Shown here in pieces: positions 35,675 through 47,746 of a stretch of 64,000 nucleotides of DNA. Below the pieces are notes generated by a model. The model did not search any database. It was not told the origin of the DNA and was given only the letters and a program-made list of their open reading frames with translations. The translations under genes and the position numbers were made by a program. Position 1 is the stretch's first letter; the number at the start of each line of letters is the position of its first letter. Source of the stretch: Candidatus Nanopelagicales bacterium. GTDB lineage: Bacteria > Actinomycetota > Actinomycetes > S36-B12. Location of the stretch: positions 31,406 through 95,405 of the forward strand of contig JAQTZL010000008.1 in NCBI GenBank assembly GCA_028687755.1, in the 5' to 3' direction.

Positions 35675-37129
35675 ATGTCCATTAGTACCGAGCCAAAATC
35701 TGGCTTCGACAAGTATTTCGAACTATCCGCACGCGGATCCAATTACAGCCGTGAAATCCGAGGTGGATTTGTCACCTTCTTCACGATGGCATACATCGTA
35801 GTGCTGAATCCACTGATCATTGGTACTGCAAAAGATGTGAACGGTCAGTTCATCGGCGAAAACACAGATGTTCTTCAGTCAATCACGATGGTCACCGCAG
35901 CAACAGCCCTCGTTGCTGGCCTCATGACAATCCTGATGGGTGCCATTGGCCGTTTCCCGGTTGCTATTGCTGCCGGCCTTGGCCTCAACGGTTTCGTTGC
36001 CTTCACCCTTGCCCCTCAGATGACCTGGGCAGACGCCATGGGTCTTGTAGTGCTTGAAGGCTTGTTGATTCTGTTGTTGGTACTCACCGGCTTCCGCTCT
36101 GCTGTCTTCAAGGCAGTGCCAGAGCAGCTTAAGTACGCAATTGGCGTGGGTATTGGTTTGTTCATCACCATCATCGGTTTAGTGGACTCGGGCATTGTTC
36201 GCTCGGGTGTTCCACTTATTTCGTTCGGATTCTTCGGTGAGCTTCAAGGCTGGCCAATTCTGACCTTCGTGATCGGTTTGATCATCACCATCGTGTTGTT
36301 GGTGCGCAAGGTCAAGGGCGCAATCTTGATTTCCATTCTGGCTACGACCGTGGTTGCAATGATTATTGAAGCCGTGGCAGGCGTTGGAGCCAAGTCAACA
36401 GATAACCCACTTGGTTGGGGCCTGAACGTTCCTAAGGTGCCAGAGTCAATTGCTGCTACCCCGGATCTTGGATTGCTTGGTCAGTTCAACCTCTTTGGCA
36501 GTTTTGAATCAATCGGCGTTGTTGCAGCAATCCTGGCGATTTTCTCGCTCATGCTCTCTGACTTCTTCGACACCATGGGCACCGCTTTTGGTCTTGCCAC
36601 TGAAGCTGATTTGCTTGATGAAGAAGGAAACATTCCTCACTTCGAGAGCATCCTTGTTGTCGACTCACTCGCAGCAGTCGCTGGCGGTGTGGGTTCGGTC
36701 TCGAGCAACACTGCATACATCGAGTCAGCATCAGGCATCGGTGAAGGTGCACGCACTGGTATCGCATCATTGGTTACCGGTCTGCTGTTCTTGATCGCAA
36801 TGTTCTTCTCGCCGCTGGTCACAGTGATTCCTTACGAGGCTGCAACGCCGGCTCTGGTAATTGTTGGTTTCTTGATGATGACGCAAATTCGTCACATTGA
36901 CTTCACCGATTACTCGATCGGCATCCCTGCCTTCTTGACGATCGCCTTGATGCCATTCACCTACTCAATCACCAACGGCATTGGTGCTGGTTTCGTGAGC
37001 TGGGTCATCATCAAGATCGCAACCGGCAAGATCAAGGAAATCAACTGGCTGATGTGGGTTATCTCAATCGCCTTTGTTTTGTACTTCGCGATCAACCCAA
37101 TTGAGCAGCTGCTTGGCGTATCCGGGTAG
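35675..37129 (+). CDS. NCS2-family purine permease (AzgA-like)
   Basis: A 484-residue transporter with 12-14 spans, of the AzgA adenine/guanine/hypoxanthine branch. Hallmarks are REIRGGFVTFFTMAYIVVLN at the start, FPVAIAAGLGLNGFVAFTLA, LMLSDFFDTMGTAFGLATEA and SSNTAYIESASGIGEGARTG. It probably imports purine bases with protons. GAGGG precedes ATG at 35675. No purine riboswitch is visible in the short leader. Confidence 0.92.
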   Translation: MSISTEPKSGFDKYFELSARGSNYSREIRGGFVTFFTMAYIVVLNPLIIGTAKDVNGQFIGENTDVLQSITMVTAATALVAGLMTILMGAIGRFPVAIAAGLGLNGFVAFTLAPQMTWADAMGLVVLEGLLILLLVLTGFRSAVFKAVPEQLKYAIGVGIGLFITIIGLVDSGIVRSGVPLISFGFFGELQGWPILTFVIGLIITIVLLVRKVKGAILISILATTVVAMIIEAVAGVGAKSTDNPLGWGLNVPKVPESIAATPDLGLLGQFNLFGSFESIGVVAAILAIFSLMLSDFFDTMGTAFGLATEADLLDEEGNIPHFESILVVDSLAAVAGGVGSVSSNTAYIESASGIGEGARTGIASLVTGLLFLIAMFFSPLVTVIPYEAATPALVIVGFLMMTQIRHIDFTDYSIGIPAFLTIALMPFTYSITNGIGAGFVSWVIIKIATGKIKEINWLMWVISIAFVLYFAINPIEQLLGVSG

Positions 37130-37149
37130 TAAAGCTTTAAGGTCGGGTC

Positions 37150-37239
37150 ATGAGTCCTAAGGCCCGCCGCATCATCACCCTCGTGGTGCTCGCATCGCTC
37201 ATCGCGGTGGTGGTTGCGGCGGCGTTCGCTGGCTCATGA
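37150..37239 (+). CDS. Single-span membrane microprotein, 29 residues
   Basis: ATG at 37150 with AAGG seven bases upstream, ending at TGA 37237-37239. It encodes a basic N-terminus (MSPKARRI) and one hydrophobic helix of about 20 residues with many Val and Ala. The stop overlaps the start of the next gene (ATGA), which argues that it is translated and coupled to it. No family is recognised; the sequence resembles a signal anchor. Confidence 0.5.
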   Translation: MSPKARRIITLVVLASLIAVVVAAAFAGS

Positions 37240-38047
37240 CCCGACTTTTTGCTTTTCTGCTAGCGCCACTCGTTTTTTTCTTGGGACTCACTCCCGCACG
37301 GGCCGCAGTTCCGCCGTGGAACGTTCAATGCACGTTCACTGATCAACGCTTCGATGAAATCAGTGGGATCACTCGCTCGCAAGCATTCCCGGGCACGTTG
37401 TACCTTCACAACGACTCTTCAGGAGGGCCGCGAATCTACGCGGTGGATGAACGCACATGTAAAACCAAGGCGACGCTGACTATCCGCGGCGTTCGGTCGC
37501 GAGACTACGAAGCGATCGCATCCGGCAGAGATGCCAAGGGTCGTCCAGTTCTCTGGCTTGGCGACATCGGCGATAACAAAGATTCGTGGCCCTTCGTGGA
37601 GGTACTTAAAATCCGTGAACCCAAGAGCCTTGACTCACAAACTCTCAGTGCATCGACCTATCGATTCACCTATCCAGATATGTCGCATAACGCAGAGACC
37701 CTGCTCGCGGATCCAGCTACTCCTCAGTTATGGATTGTGACAAAACAATTAGCGCACGGAAGTTTGTATGCGCTACCTAATCCACTACAACAAAGAAACA
37801 CAGCGATTAAGTTGCACACCGAAGGTGGGTTAATCACCGATGGCGCAGTGTCGCCGCAAGGTGACCGCTACGTGTTGCGTACTTACTTTGATGCGACGAT
37901 CTACCACGGCTTGCCCGTAGGTAAGCCCTCGAAAACCTTTGATCTACCTGGGCAATTACAGGGTGAAGCAATTACTTGGGCAGCAGATGGAAAAGCACTA
38001 CTCATCGCGAGTGAACGTGATCATCGGTTGCTCCGCGTTGCTATTCC

Positions 38048-38051
<4 letters not shown>
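37236..38051 (+). CDS. Secreted beta-propeller-like protein
   Basis: A 271-residue protein with a signal peptide (core FAFLLAPLVFFLGL, cleavage near ARAAV). The mature part has repeated short strand patterns typical of a propeller: GITRSQAFPGTLYLHND, GRPVLWLGDIGDNKDSWP, LWIVTKQLAHGSLYAL, GAVSPQGDRYVLRTY and WAADGKALLIASE. The sequence and Asp-rich turns suggest an extracellular esterase-like or binding propeller. Function unknown. It is convergent with the MFS gene, overlapping by four bases. Confidence 0.7.
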
Positions 38052-41081
<3,030 letters not shown>

Positions 41082-41085
41082 AGAT

Positions 41086-41373
41086 TTAGCGGCCCAAATA
41101 ATTACGTGCAAGCATGGTGATCAACTGATCCACACTCATGCCACGCTTGTCTGCTTCATTCTTGAGAGCTTTGCGAATTGATTTGGGAACCTCAACGTTG
41201 AGTTCAACAAGTTTGTCGCGCTTAGGTCCAAGTAACGCATCCGATGTTGCACCAGTGCTCAACGGCGCGCGCTCCTCATGGTCGCGGGGCAAGGTTGGAT
41301 GCCACACTGCATCTGATGCTTTGCCAAGAGCCGGGCGCGGAGTGGGATCGAAGGCAGGCTTGTCGGTACTCAT
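41086..41373 (-). CDS. Ribbon-helix-helix-like partner of ParA
   Basis: A 95-residue protein. The N-terminal 50 residues are Pro/Asp-rich and look disordered. The C-terminal part (LVELNVEVPKSIRKALKNEA then RGMSVDQLITMLARNYLG) fits a ribbon-helix-helix domain: a strand followed by two helices. The start overlaps the ParA stop (ATGA). The arrangement is like ParF-ParG plasmid partition pairs, where the RHH protein binds DNA and stimulates the ATPase through a flexible tail. Function here is unproven. Confidence 0.65.
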   Translation of the reverse strand: MSTDKPAFDPTPRPALGKASDAVWHPTLPRDHEERAPLSTGATSDALLGPKRDKLVELNVEVPKSIRKALKNEADKRGMSVDQLITMLARNYLGR

Positions 41374-42152
41374 CGCGTTACCTCCGTTGAAAAACGAATC
41401 GGCATGATTTCGTTATAAAGCGCGTCAAAGATTTGTGCTAACTCAATTCCAGCCGGTGATTCCCACGCATGGATCGGCATACCTGCAGCCTCTGCTTGCT
41501 GGATTGCATTGCGTTCTGGAACAAGTGTTTGGCTGACGAGTGTTCCGTAGTTTGTGCGCAACTCTTCAATGCGGTGGCGTTGTTCTGCAACAGATGGCCG
41601 TGCCTTATTAATGATGATGGCCTCTGCCTTCATCAATGGGTTTGTTGAACTCCGGATAACTTCGACGGCTTCTAAAGCTTGTTCGGCGCCGCGAAGTGCG
41701 AAAAATCCAGGTTCGGTCACGATCAGTGCGCTGTCACTCGCGCTCAACGCATTGCGGGTGAGTTCGCCAAGGGAAGGAGGGCAATCAATGAGAACGCAGT
41801 CATATGAATGCGGCAAGCTTGCCAATGCTGCGCGAAGCCGAAGTGATGAATGGCGACCCTCAACGGTGTTGCGATGTTCAAGGGAACGTTCAGAGGCAAG
41901 GACATGAACGTTTTCGCCCCAAGGTGAAATATGGAGGGCATCGGAAGCAATACCTGGACGAGCGTCAGCAAGTACGTCGTTCACCGTGAAGGTCGGCTCA
42001 TCAACACGTAAGCCCATGCTTGCATTGGCCTGAGGGTCTAGGTCGATAACCAGAACTCGATGTCCTCGGTTCCAAGCAGCGCTGGCTAAACCCAATGTGA
42101 CAGATGTTTTGCCAACCCCGCCCTTCATGGAAACAACAGAGAAGGTCGGCAT
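41370..42152 (-). CDS. ParA-family ATPase
   Basis: A 260-residue deviant Walker ATPase. The A motif KGGVGKTS lies at residues 10-17 with the signature Lys10, then VLVIDLDPQANASMGLR and DCVLIDCPPSLGELTRNAL. The C-terminus is a short helix. It lies away from any oriC markers (no dnaA, gidA or ParB gene in view) and pairs with a ribbon-helix-helix protein, so it may position a cargo or be a domesticated partition system rather than the chromosomal ParA. ATG at 42152 used; TTG at 42161 is possible. Confidence 0.88.
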   Translation of the reverse strand: MPTFSVVSMKGGVGKTSVTLGLASAAWNRGHRVLVIDLDPQANASMGLRVDEPTFTVNDVLADARPGIASDALHISPWGENVHVLASERSLEHRNTVEGRHSSLRLRAALASLPHSYDCVLIDCPPSLGELTRNALSASDSALIVTEPGFFALRGAEQALEAVEVIRSSTNPLMKAEAIIINKARPSVAEQRHRIEELRTNYGTLVSQTLVPERNAIQQAEAAGMPIHAWESPAGIELAQIFDALYNEIMPIRFSTEVTR

Positions 42153-42177
42153 AGCCAGCAATCGTAGGGGTTGGTAG

Positions 42178-43533
42178 TTAGCGGATCTCCTGATAGGCAG
42201 CCAGTGCAGTCAAGCGTTCAACAGCATGATCGACGATGCGCTTGGGGTACCCATGGGCGTAGCCGTCAGGTTGATCCCATGGTTCATGGGCCGCACTGCC
42301 GGCCAAATGCCGCAACTCAGGCAGGTACTTGCGCACGTAATCACCGTCGGGGTCGAACTTCAAGCCCTGGGAAATTGGATTAAAGACTCGGTAGAAGGGC
42401 GAAGCATCTGTTCCACAGCCCGCAGTCCATTGCCAGCCATGCACGTTGCTGGCCAGGTCTGCATCACGCAGGTAGTACATGAATTCTTTGGCGCCTCGTT
42501 GCCATTGAATATGTAGGTCTTTAATCAGGAAACTTGCTACGACCATACGTACGCGGTTGTGGATCCATCCCTCGGTGCGAAGTTGGCGCATGCCTGCATC
42601 GACTAACGGAAAACCGGTTCGACCCAAAGCCCATGCTTCAAATGCGCGATCCGCTTCAGGGCCGTGCGCCCAGTCCATGTTGTCGTACTTGGCATTGAGC
42701 GAAGTATTCACGGATGTTGGTGCTTGGAAAAGTACGTCGGCATAGAACTCTCGCCAACATAATTCCTTTCGAAAAACTTCATCTTCATCATCATGTAATT
42801 CAGCGAGCAATGATCGAGGATGAATCTCACCCCAACGCAAGTGATGGCTGAGTTTGCTCGTGGTGTTGAGATCTGGTCGGTTACGTTCACTGGCATATTG
42901 GGCGAGGTTGTTTTCGCGATAGTGCATCCATTGTTCCCAAGCTGCTTTTTCTCCAGCAGGTGGCAAGGTGATGTCTGAAAGCGTTGGTGCTGTTGGCCTT
43001 CCCTCGCATTCCATTGGCATGAGCCACGTGATATCTGCGGGAACATCAGCAGCTGGCGCACGCCAACCGTGAGTCATCCATGCCCGATAAAATGGAGTGA
43101 AGACTCGGTAAGGCGTGCCATCGCTTTTTGTCACGCGGCCCGGTGCAACTGCATATGCAGAACCTGTGCGAACGAGTGGAGTCTTTCCAAGTGCCTTTTC
43201 AACCTTGAGATCGCGACGCATTCCATATGGCGCGTAGTCGGCTGCGATGTGCACACTCGTGGCAGCTGCGGCTTTCGCAACTTGGGGGAGGATGACTGCA
43301 GGATCGCCATGACGAATCAATAGCGACCGGTTCATGCTCGCACCGAGCGAGTCGAGAGATGCGACTAAATAATTTTGACGAACCGGTCCGGCCTTTTCCC
43401 AGAGCACTGGATCAACGACAAAGAGCGGCACCACTGCACCGTCTCCATCAGCCATGGCAGCCTCATATGCGCCAAGAAGGGCAGGATTATCGAGAAGTCT
43501 GAGATCACGACGAAACCACATGATTGTTGGCAC
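42178..43533 (-). CDS. phr: Deoxyribodipyrimidine photolyase
   Basis: A 451-residue class I CPD photolyase. The start IMWFRRDLRLLDNPAL, the FAD region SKLSHHLRWGEIHPRSLL, the active-site WREFYADVLF, and the C-terminal EGWIHNRVRMVVASFLIKDL and DADLASNVHGWQWTAGCGTD are all present. It repairs UV-induced pyrimidine dimers with blue light, which fits a sunlit habitat. GTG at 43533 gives the family N-terminus; there is no clear ribosome-binding site. Confidence 0.94.
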   Translation of the reverse strand: MPTIMWFRRDLRLLDNPALLGAYEAAMADGDGAVVPLFVVDPVLWEKAGPVRQNYLVASLDSLGASMNRSLLIRHGDPAVILPQVAKAAAATSVHIAADYAPYGMRRDLKVEKALGKTPLVRTGSAYAVAPGRVTKSDGTPYRVFTPFYRAWMTHGWRAPAADVPADITWLMPMECEGRPTAPTLSDITLPPAGEKAAWEQWMHYRENNLAQYASERNRPDLNTTSKLSHHLRWGEIHPRSLLAELHDDEDEVFRKELCWREFYADVLFQAPTSVNTSLNAKYDNMDWAHGPEADRAFEAWALGRTGFPLVDAGMRQLRTEGWIHNRVRMVVASFLIKDLHIQWQRGAKEFMYYLRDADLASNVHGWQWTAGCGTDASPFYRVFNPISQGLKFDPDGDYVRKYLPELRHLAGSAAHEPWDQPDGYAHGYPKRIVDHAVERLTALAAYQEIR

Positions 43534-43584
43534 CGGATAAGGGTATTGGTATGGGGGAGAAAGCTTTTCTGCCAAACTGAATAT

Positions 43585-44316
43585 GTGATCAGCGCAGCCT
43601 TCTTTGGGGCACTTTCATCAGCCACATTGATTCTGGGTGCGCTCTTGGCTTATGCATTCAAACCGGCACCCAAGGTGACCGCCGTCGTGATGGCATTGGG
43701 TAGTGGCCTGCTCATTGGTTCAGTTGCCTACGACTTAGTGGCAGATGCTCAAACATCCCTTTCCATGACTGCAGTGGCTATCTCGTTGCTTGCGGGCGCG
43801 ATGGTCTTTGTTCTGGGCAGTCGGGCCATTGAGCGCCGTGGCAGTTCACGGAAGAACCCGCAACCTGGTCAAGAAGACCCCAGTAACCCCATGGCGATCG
43901 TGCTGGGTAGCGCATTGGACGGAGTCCCGGAATCCTTTGTGCTTGGGTTGAGTGTGCTCAGTGGTGGTGTGAGCATGCCGCTCTTGCTTGGCATTGGTTT
44001 ATCGAACGTTCCCGAAGGTATGGCTGCATCGGCAGGTCTGCGCGAGCGAAAGTGGCCGCTTGCCAAGGTGTTGTTGTTGTGGTCTGCCGTGGTGGTGACC
44101 AGCGCAGGCAGTGCCGTGCTGGGTCATGAAGTTCTGGCATCAGATGACGGAACCTGGACAGGTGTTGCCCAGACCTTTGCGGCTGGCGCTCTGCTGGCGA
44201 TGATCTCGGACACGATGTTGCCGGAGAGTTTTGCTATTGAACGCCTGTGGACGGGCGGGCTCGTCGTGGCTGGCTTTTCCCTATCCCTGTTGATCGCTGC
44301 ACTCCTTGGAGCCTAA
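43585..44316 (+). CDS. ZIP-like metal transporter lacking the usual histidines
   Basis: A 243-residue membrane protein with eight likely spans, arranged as in ZIP transporters. The two metal-site helices read ALDGVPESFVLG and LSNVPEGMAASAG. In classical ZIPs these are HN-x-PEG and HE-x-PHE, so the metal-binding His residues are replaced by Asp, Ser and Asn. Substrate may differ from zinc or iron. The stop codon lies inside an IdeR-box sequence, and the ideR gene follows, so an iron or manganese link is likely. GTG at 43585. Confidence 0.7.
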   Translation: MISAAFFGALSSATLILGALLAYAFKPAPKVTAVVMALGSGLLIGSVAYDLVADAQTSLSMTAVAISLLAGAMVFVLGSRAIERRGSSRKNPQPGQEDPSNPMAIVLGSALDGVPESFVLGLSVLSGGVSMPLLLGIGLSNVPEGMAASAGLRERKWPLAKVLLLWSAVVVTSAGSAVLGHEVLASDDGTWTGVAQTFAAGALLAMISDTMLPESFAIERLWTGGLVVAGFSLSLLIAALLGA

Positions 44317-44332
44317 GGTGAGGGTTACCTCA
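44314..44332 (+). promoter_or_regulatory. IdeR/DtxR iron box upstream of ideR
   Basis: TAAGGTGAGGGTTACCTCA matches the IdeR consensus TWAGGTWAGSCTWACCTWA at 16 of 19 positions and has a GTGAGG-GTTA-CCTCAC inverted repeat. It begins at the stop codon of the ZIP-like gene and ends 24 bases before the ideR start. It would allow iron-dependent autoregulation. Confidence 0.75.
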
Positions 44333-44356
44333 CTTAAGCAATGAAAGGAGATGGGT

Positions 44357-45043
44357 GTGAGTGCACTAATCGATACCACTGAAATGTATTTGCGCACCAT
44401 CTTTGAACTTGAAGAAGAGGGCATAGCCCCAATGCGGGCGCGCATCACTGAACGACTTCACCAAAGTGGACCCACGGTTTCGCAGACCGTTGCTCGAATG
44501 GAACGTGATGGCCTTGTTGTTGTAACGCCTGATCGCCAACTTCAATTCACCCCTGCCGGTCGCGAAGCTGCGATTAGTGTGATGCGTAAGCATCGGCTCG
44601 CAGAGTGTTTATTGGTGAATGTCCTTGGACTTCCATGGGAAGACGTCCACGCTGAAGCCTGCCGCTGGGAGCATGTCATCAGCGAGCCGGTGGAATTACG
44701 CTTGCTTGAGATCTTGGGTCACCCAACCGAATCGCCATATGGGAATCCAATTCCTGGGTTAGATGCACTGAACCCCGCGGTCGATAGCGCTCACGGCATG
44801 GCGATGCAGTCACTCACAGAAGCAGTTGGAAAAGAAGCCTCCAGAGTGATCGTGCGCAGAATTGCGGAGCCAATTCAAGAGAGCGCAACAACGATGGTGC
44901 AGCTACGGCGGGTCGGAGCGATTCCTGGATCAGCTGTGATGGTTCAGCGCACTGCCGGCGGCATCAGCATTGGTAGCGCGGGTGAGTACACAGAACTCAG
45001 CGACGAACTCGCACAGCATTTGCTCGTTCACGCACCTGAATAG
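44357..45043 (+). CDS. ideR: IdeR/DtxR-family iron-dependent repressor
   Basis: A 228-residue protein close to mycobacterial IdeR: DTTEMYLRTIFELEEEGIAP, the helix-turn-helix SGPTVSQTVARMERDGL, and the dimer domain RKHRLAECLLVNVLGLPWED. All metal ligands align: Met10, Cys102, Glu105, His106 at one site; His79, Glu83, His98 and Glu171/Gln174 at the other. A C-terminal SH3-like domain is present. GTG at 44357 has GGAG six bases upstream. It controls iron uptake and storage genes. Confidence 0.93.
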   Translation: MSALIDTTEMYLRTIFELEEEGIAPMRARITERLHQSGPTVSQTVARMERDGLVVVTPDRQLQFTPAGREAAISVMRKHRLAECLLVNVLGLPWEDVHAEACRWEHVISEPVELRLLEILGHPTESPYGNPIPGLDALNPAVDSAHGMAMQSLTEAVGKEASRVIVRRIAEPIQESATTMVQLRRVGAIPGSAVMVQRTAGGISIGSAGEYTELSDELAQHLLVHAPE

Positions 45044-45048
45044 TCGGA

Positions 45049-46290
45049 TTACCCAACATCAAGTTGCATGCGATACGGCATACCTGATTTGTAGCCTTCA
45101 CTCAGTTTCACACCGAGCATCTGGTGTAGCTGAATAGTGTTGAGATCAAAACCCATGCGCGAAGCAGCCATGTAGAGCCGCCACACGCGAGCAGTGCCTT
45201 CACCCGCCTCAGCCACAGCTTCGTCCCAATGTGTTTCGAGATTTTCGCACCAGTGCTTGAGGGTCAAGGCATAGTGCTCGCGAAGATTCTCTTGATGACG
45301 AATCTCAAAGCCTGCTGCATTCATTGTGCTCATGATGTGCCCAGGGCCTGAGAGTTCACCGTCAGGAAAGACATAGCGATTAATAAATGAATCGTTGTAG
45401 TGCGAAGGTTCGTCATCATTAGGACGAGTGATGGTGTGATTCAGCATGCGTCCCTCGGGCTTGAGTTTGCCGTATAGGAATGAGAAGTAGGCGGGGTAAT
45501 TTGCGCGTCCAATGTGCTCTGTAAGACCGATAGACGACACAGCATCGAAATCCGTTTCGGGAAGATCGCGATAGTCACTGAATCGAACCTCGGCGCGGTG
45601 ACCAATGCCATCTCGCTCAATTGCTGCTTGTGCATATGCTGCTTGTTGCTCGGAAAGTGTCACACCAATGGCGGTGACACCATAATTTTTTACAGCATGA
45701 CGAACCATGCCGCCCCATCCGCAGCCAACATCGAGCAATTTCATACCCGGGTGCAAACCGAGTTTGCGACAAACGAGATCGAACTTGGTTTCTTGGGCGA
45801 CTTCTAGTGAGGCATGTTCATTGGGAAAGACAGCACAGGTATAGGCCATCGAAGGGCCAAGAACCCAGCTGTAAAACAGATTTGAGACGTCATAGTGATG
45901 CTGAATCGCATCCGCATCACGATTCTTTGAGTGGCGACGACCTGAAAGTCTGCGCTCTTGCGGAGGTGGTGTTGGGCGTGAAAGTACATACGGCAAGAGG
46001 CTCTTAGCCAGCTTGGCTTTTTCTTTAAGCCCAATGTGTGAAGTGTCGATTGGGTACAGGCGCGAGAGTGCTACGTATGGATCGCCCACAATCTCTAAGT
46101 CACCACTGACATACGCGCGGGCAAGTCCAAGTTGTGACGGCGCGGTCGCGATGTATTGCGCGCCGCGAGGGTTGCGAAGTTCAAGTGCTACTTCCGCATC
46201 ACTTGGCCCCGCGGTTGAGCCGTCAAAGGCCCTGAATGCAACACCGCGATCTTCTGGAACGACAAAAGCAAAAACATCTGCAAGTTTCAT
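45049..46290 (-). CDS. tmsB: SAM-dependent methyltransferase for branched fatty acids (cyclopropane synthase family)
   Basis: A 413-residue CFA/UfaA-type enzyme. The SAM loop LLDVGCGWGGM lies at residues 184-193, with AIQHHYDVSNLFYSWVLGPS and SSIGLTEHIGRANYPAYFSF as lipid-site motifs. It overlaps the flavoprotein gene by four bases. In Mycobacterium and Corynebacterium such a pair (TmsB/BfaA with TmsA/BfaB) methylates oleoyl phospholipid and then reduces it to 10-methylstearate (tuberculostearic acid). The pairing is the main reason for this call over plain cyclopropane synthase. Confidence 0.82.
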   Translation of the reverse strand: MKLADVFAFVVPEDRGVAFRAFDGSTAGPSDAEVALELRNPRGAQYIATAPSQLGLARAYVSGDLEIVGDPYVALSRLYPIDTSHIGLKEKAKLAKSLLPYVLSRPTPPPQERRLSGRRHSKNRDADAIQHHYDVSNLFYSWVLGPSMAYTCAVFPNEHASLEVAQETKFDLVCRKLGLHPGMKLLDVGCGWGGMVRHAVKNYGVTAIGVTLSEQQAAYAQAAIERDGIGHRAEVRFSDYRDLPETDFDAVSSIGLTEHIGRANYPAYFSFLYGKLKPEGRMLNHTITRPNDDEPSHYNDSFINRYVFPDGELSGPGHIMSTMNAAGFEIRHQENLREHYALTLKHWCENLETHWDEAVAEAGEGTARVWRLYMAASRMGFDLNTIQLHQMLGVKLSEGYKSGMPYRMQLDVG

Positions 46291-47684
46291 CGCTGTTCAA
46301 CCACCTTTTCGTACAGTCCCAATAGTCTCCCGTGCGGGTCATATCGATCTTTGAGGGACTGATAGTCGAAACCCCCATAAATCGACCAAAATGTTTCGCG
46401 TTCGTAGAAAGCCGTGGAGTACAACGACTTTCGACCATCCAATCGTGTCACTTCTTCTTCAATTTTTCGATTGAAAAAGCCAGAATTTTTGTCGATTCCG
46501 TCAGGCATGGCAACGCTGGACCAAAAGCCCACATTGACGTACATCTGCTGGGGATCGAATTCATACAGAGGCCAACGGACATTGGGATCGCGTTGTTTGA
46601 GTGGGCAGATCCAGATTGGTTCAATCCCAATCTCGCGATGAAAGAATTCAAGAAAATCGGGTAACTGGTCAAGGGGCACTTCGATGTCTTGGACGACAGC
46701 CTCACGTTGAGGTTTACGTTGCAAGGAATTCAATGTGCCCGAAATATCGTATTTGTGATCTAGCGCAATCAATTTCCAATAGGCATCGCTACGAAGTTTG
46801 GATTGAGGCCACAGCTTCCTGATGATTGATTTCTGTGCACCAAATGCACGTGAACACCAAAACCAGTCGGTATCCCATCGCCAGAGGTAATCCAGAATCG
46901 TCAGGTAGTCATCTGTGCGTTGCTGAATTGAGCGGTAGTAGATCCCCTTTTTTGTGTAGTCGCTAGCTGATGTCCCTGAAGGAAGTTCAGGAACCATCTC
47001 GCCAAGAGTGAGGTAATGCTCATGGTCAGAAAACACGGTTCCATCAATGAAATCAACGCGATTTCCAGCATATTCATGTGATTCAGTAATCATAACAATT
47101 GCATTTGTGAGAGCAGCTGCGCTTTCGAACCGAAGGTGACGTAAGTGCACGAATGGCTGGACTGGCTCGAGTTCAATCTTGATGCGAAGTGCGTACCCCA
47201 ATGATCCGTAGGAATTAGGAAAGCCATAGAACAATTCGCGATTGGGATCATCAACTGCTCCGCTGACCGTGAGAACCTCACCACTGCCCGCCAAGATGTC
47301 CATCTCAATAACTGACTCATGGGGAGTTCCATTACGAAAACTGGCCGCCTCGATTCCTAGTCCGGTGACTGCACCACCCAACGTGATGGTGCGCAGCTGC
47401 GGCACGCACATCGGTATGAGGCCATAGGGCAAGGTTGCTTCGACGAGGTGCTCGTAAGTGGTCATTCCAAGAACCTGAGCAGTGCGCTCTTCCTCGTCGA
47501 TTTCGAGTACTCCGTCGAAGGCAGCAACATCAAGGCCAGGTCGGGCAAGTTCTTGGCGTGGTCGAAACAGGTTTGACGTGCGTTTAGCGAGTCGAATTGT
47601 GGCACCGTCAGGGATAGCGTCATATTGCAGGCGAAGGCGCCCAAGCAGGGCTTGGTAGCGACTGTCGGCTGCAGGCGAAAGCAC
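46287..47684 (-). CDS. tmsA: FAD-dependent reductase paired with the fatty-acid methyltransferase
   Basis: A 465-residue flavoprotein of the FAD_binding_4/seladin-like type. The FAD domain includes TLGGAVTGLGIEAASFRNG and PHESVIEMDILAGSGEVLTV; the rest has YGFPNSYGSLGYALRIKIEL and the late YGGFDYQSLKDRYDP. With the downstream methyltransferase it would reduce the 10-methylene fatty acyl to 10-methyl. GTG at 47684. Membrane branched fatty acids of this type are an actinobacterial trait. Confidence 0.82.
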   Translation of the reverse strand: MLSPAADSRYQALLGRLRLQYDAIPDGATIRLAKRTSNLFRPRQELARPGLDVAAFDGVLEIDEEERTAQVLGMTTYEHLVEATLPYGLIPMCVPQLRTITLGGAVTGLGIEAASFRNGTPHESVIEMDILAGSGEVLTVSGAVDDPNRELFYGFPNSYGSLGYALRIKIELEPVQPFVHLRHLRFESAAALTNAIVMITESHEYAGNRVDFIDGTVFSDHEHYLTLGEMVPELPSGTSASDYTKKGIYYRSIQQRTDDYLTILDYLWRWDTDWFWCSRAFGAQKSIIRKLWPQSKLRSDAYWKLIALDHKYDISGTLNSLQRKPQREAVVQDIEVPLDQLPDFLEFFHREIGIEPIWICPLKQRDPNVRWPLYEFDPQQMYVNVGFWSSVAMPDGIDKNSGFFNRKIEEEVTRLDGRKSLYSTAFYERETFWSIYGGFDYQSLKDRYDPHGRLLGLYEKVVEQR

Positions 47685-47746
47685 GAAAATACGCTACCGG
47701 TTTCTGGCGTGCTTGCACAGAGTCAGTCTTGAGGGATGATGGGTGC

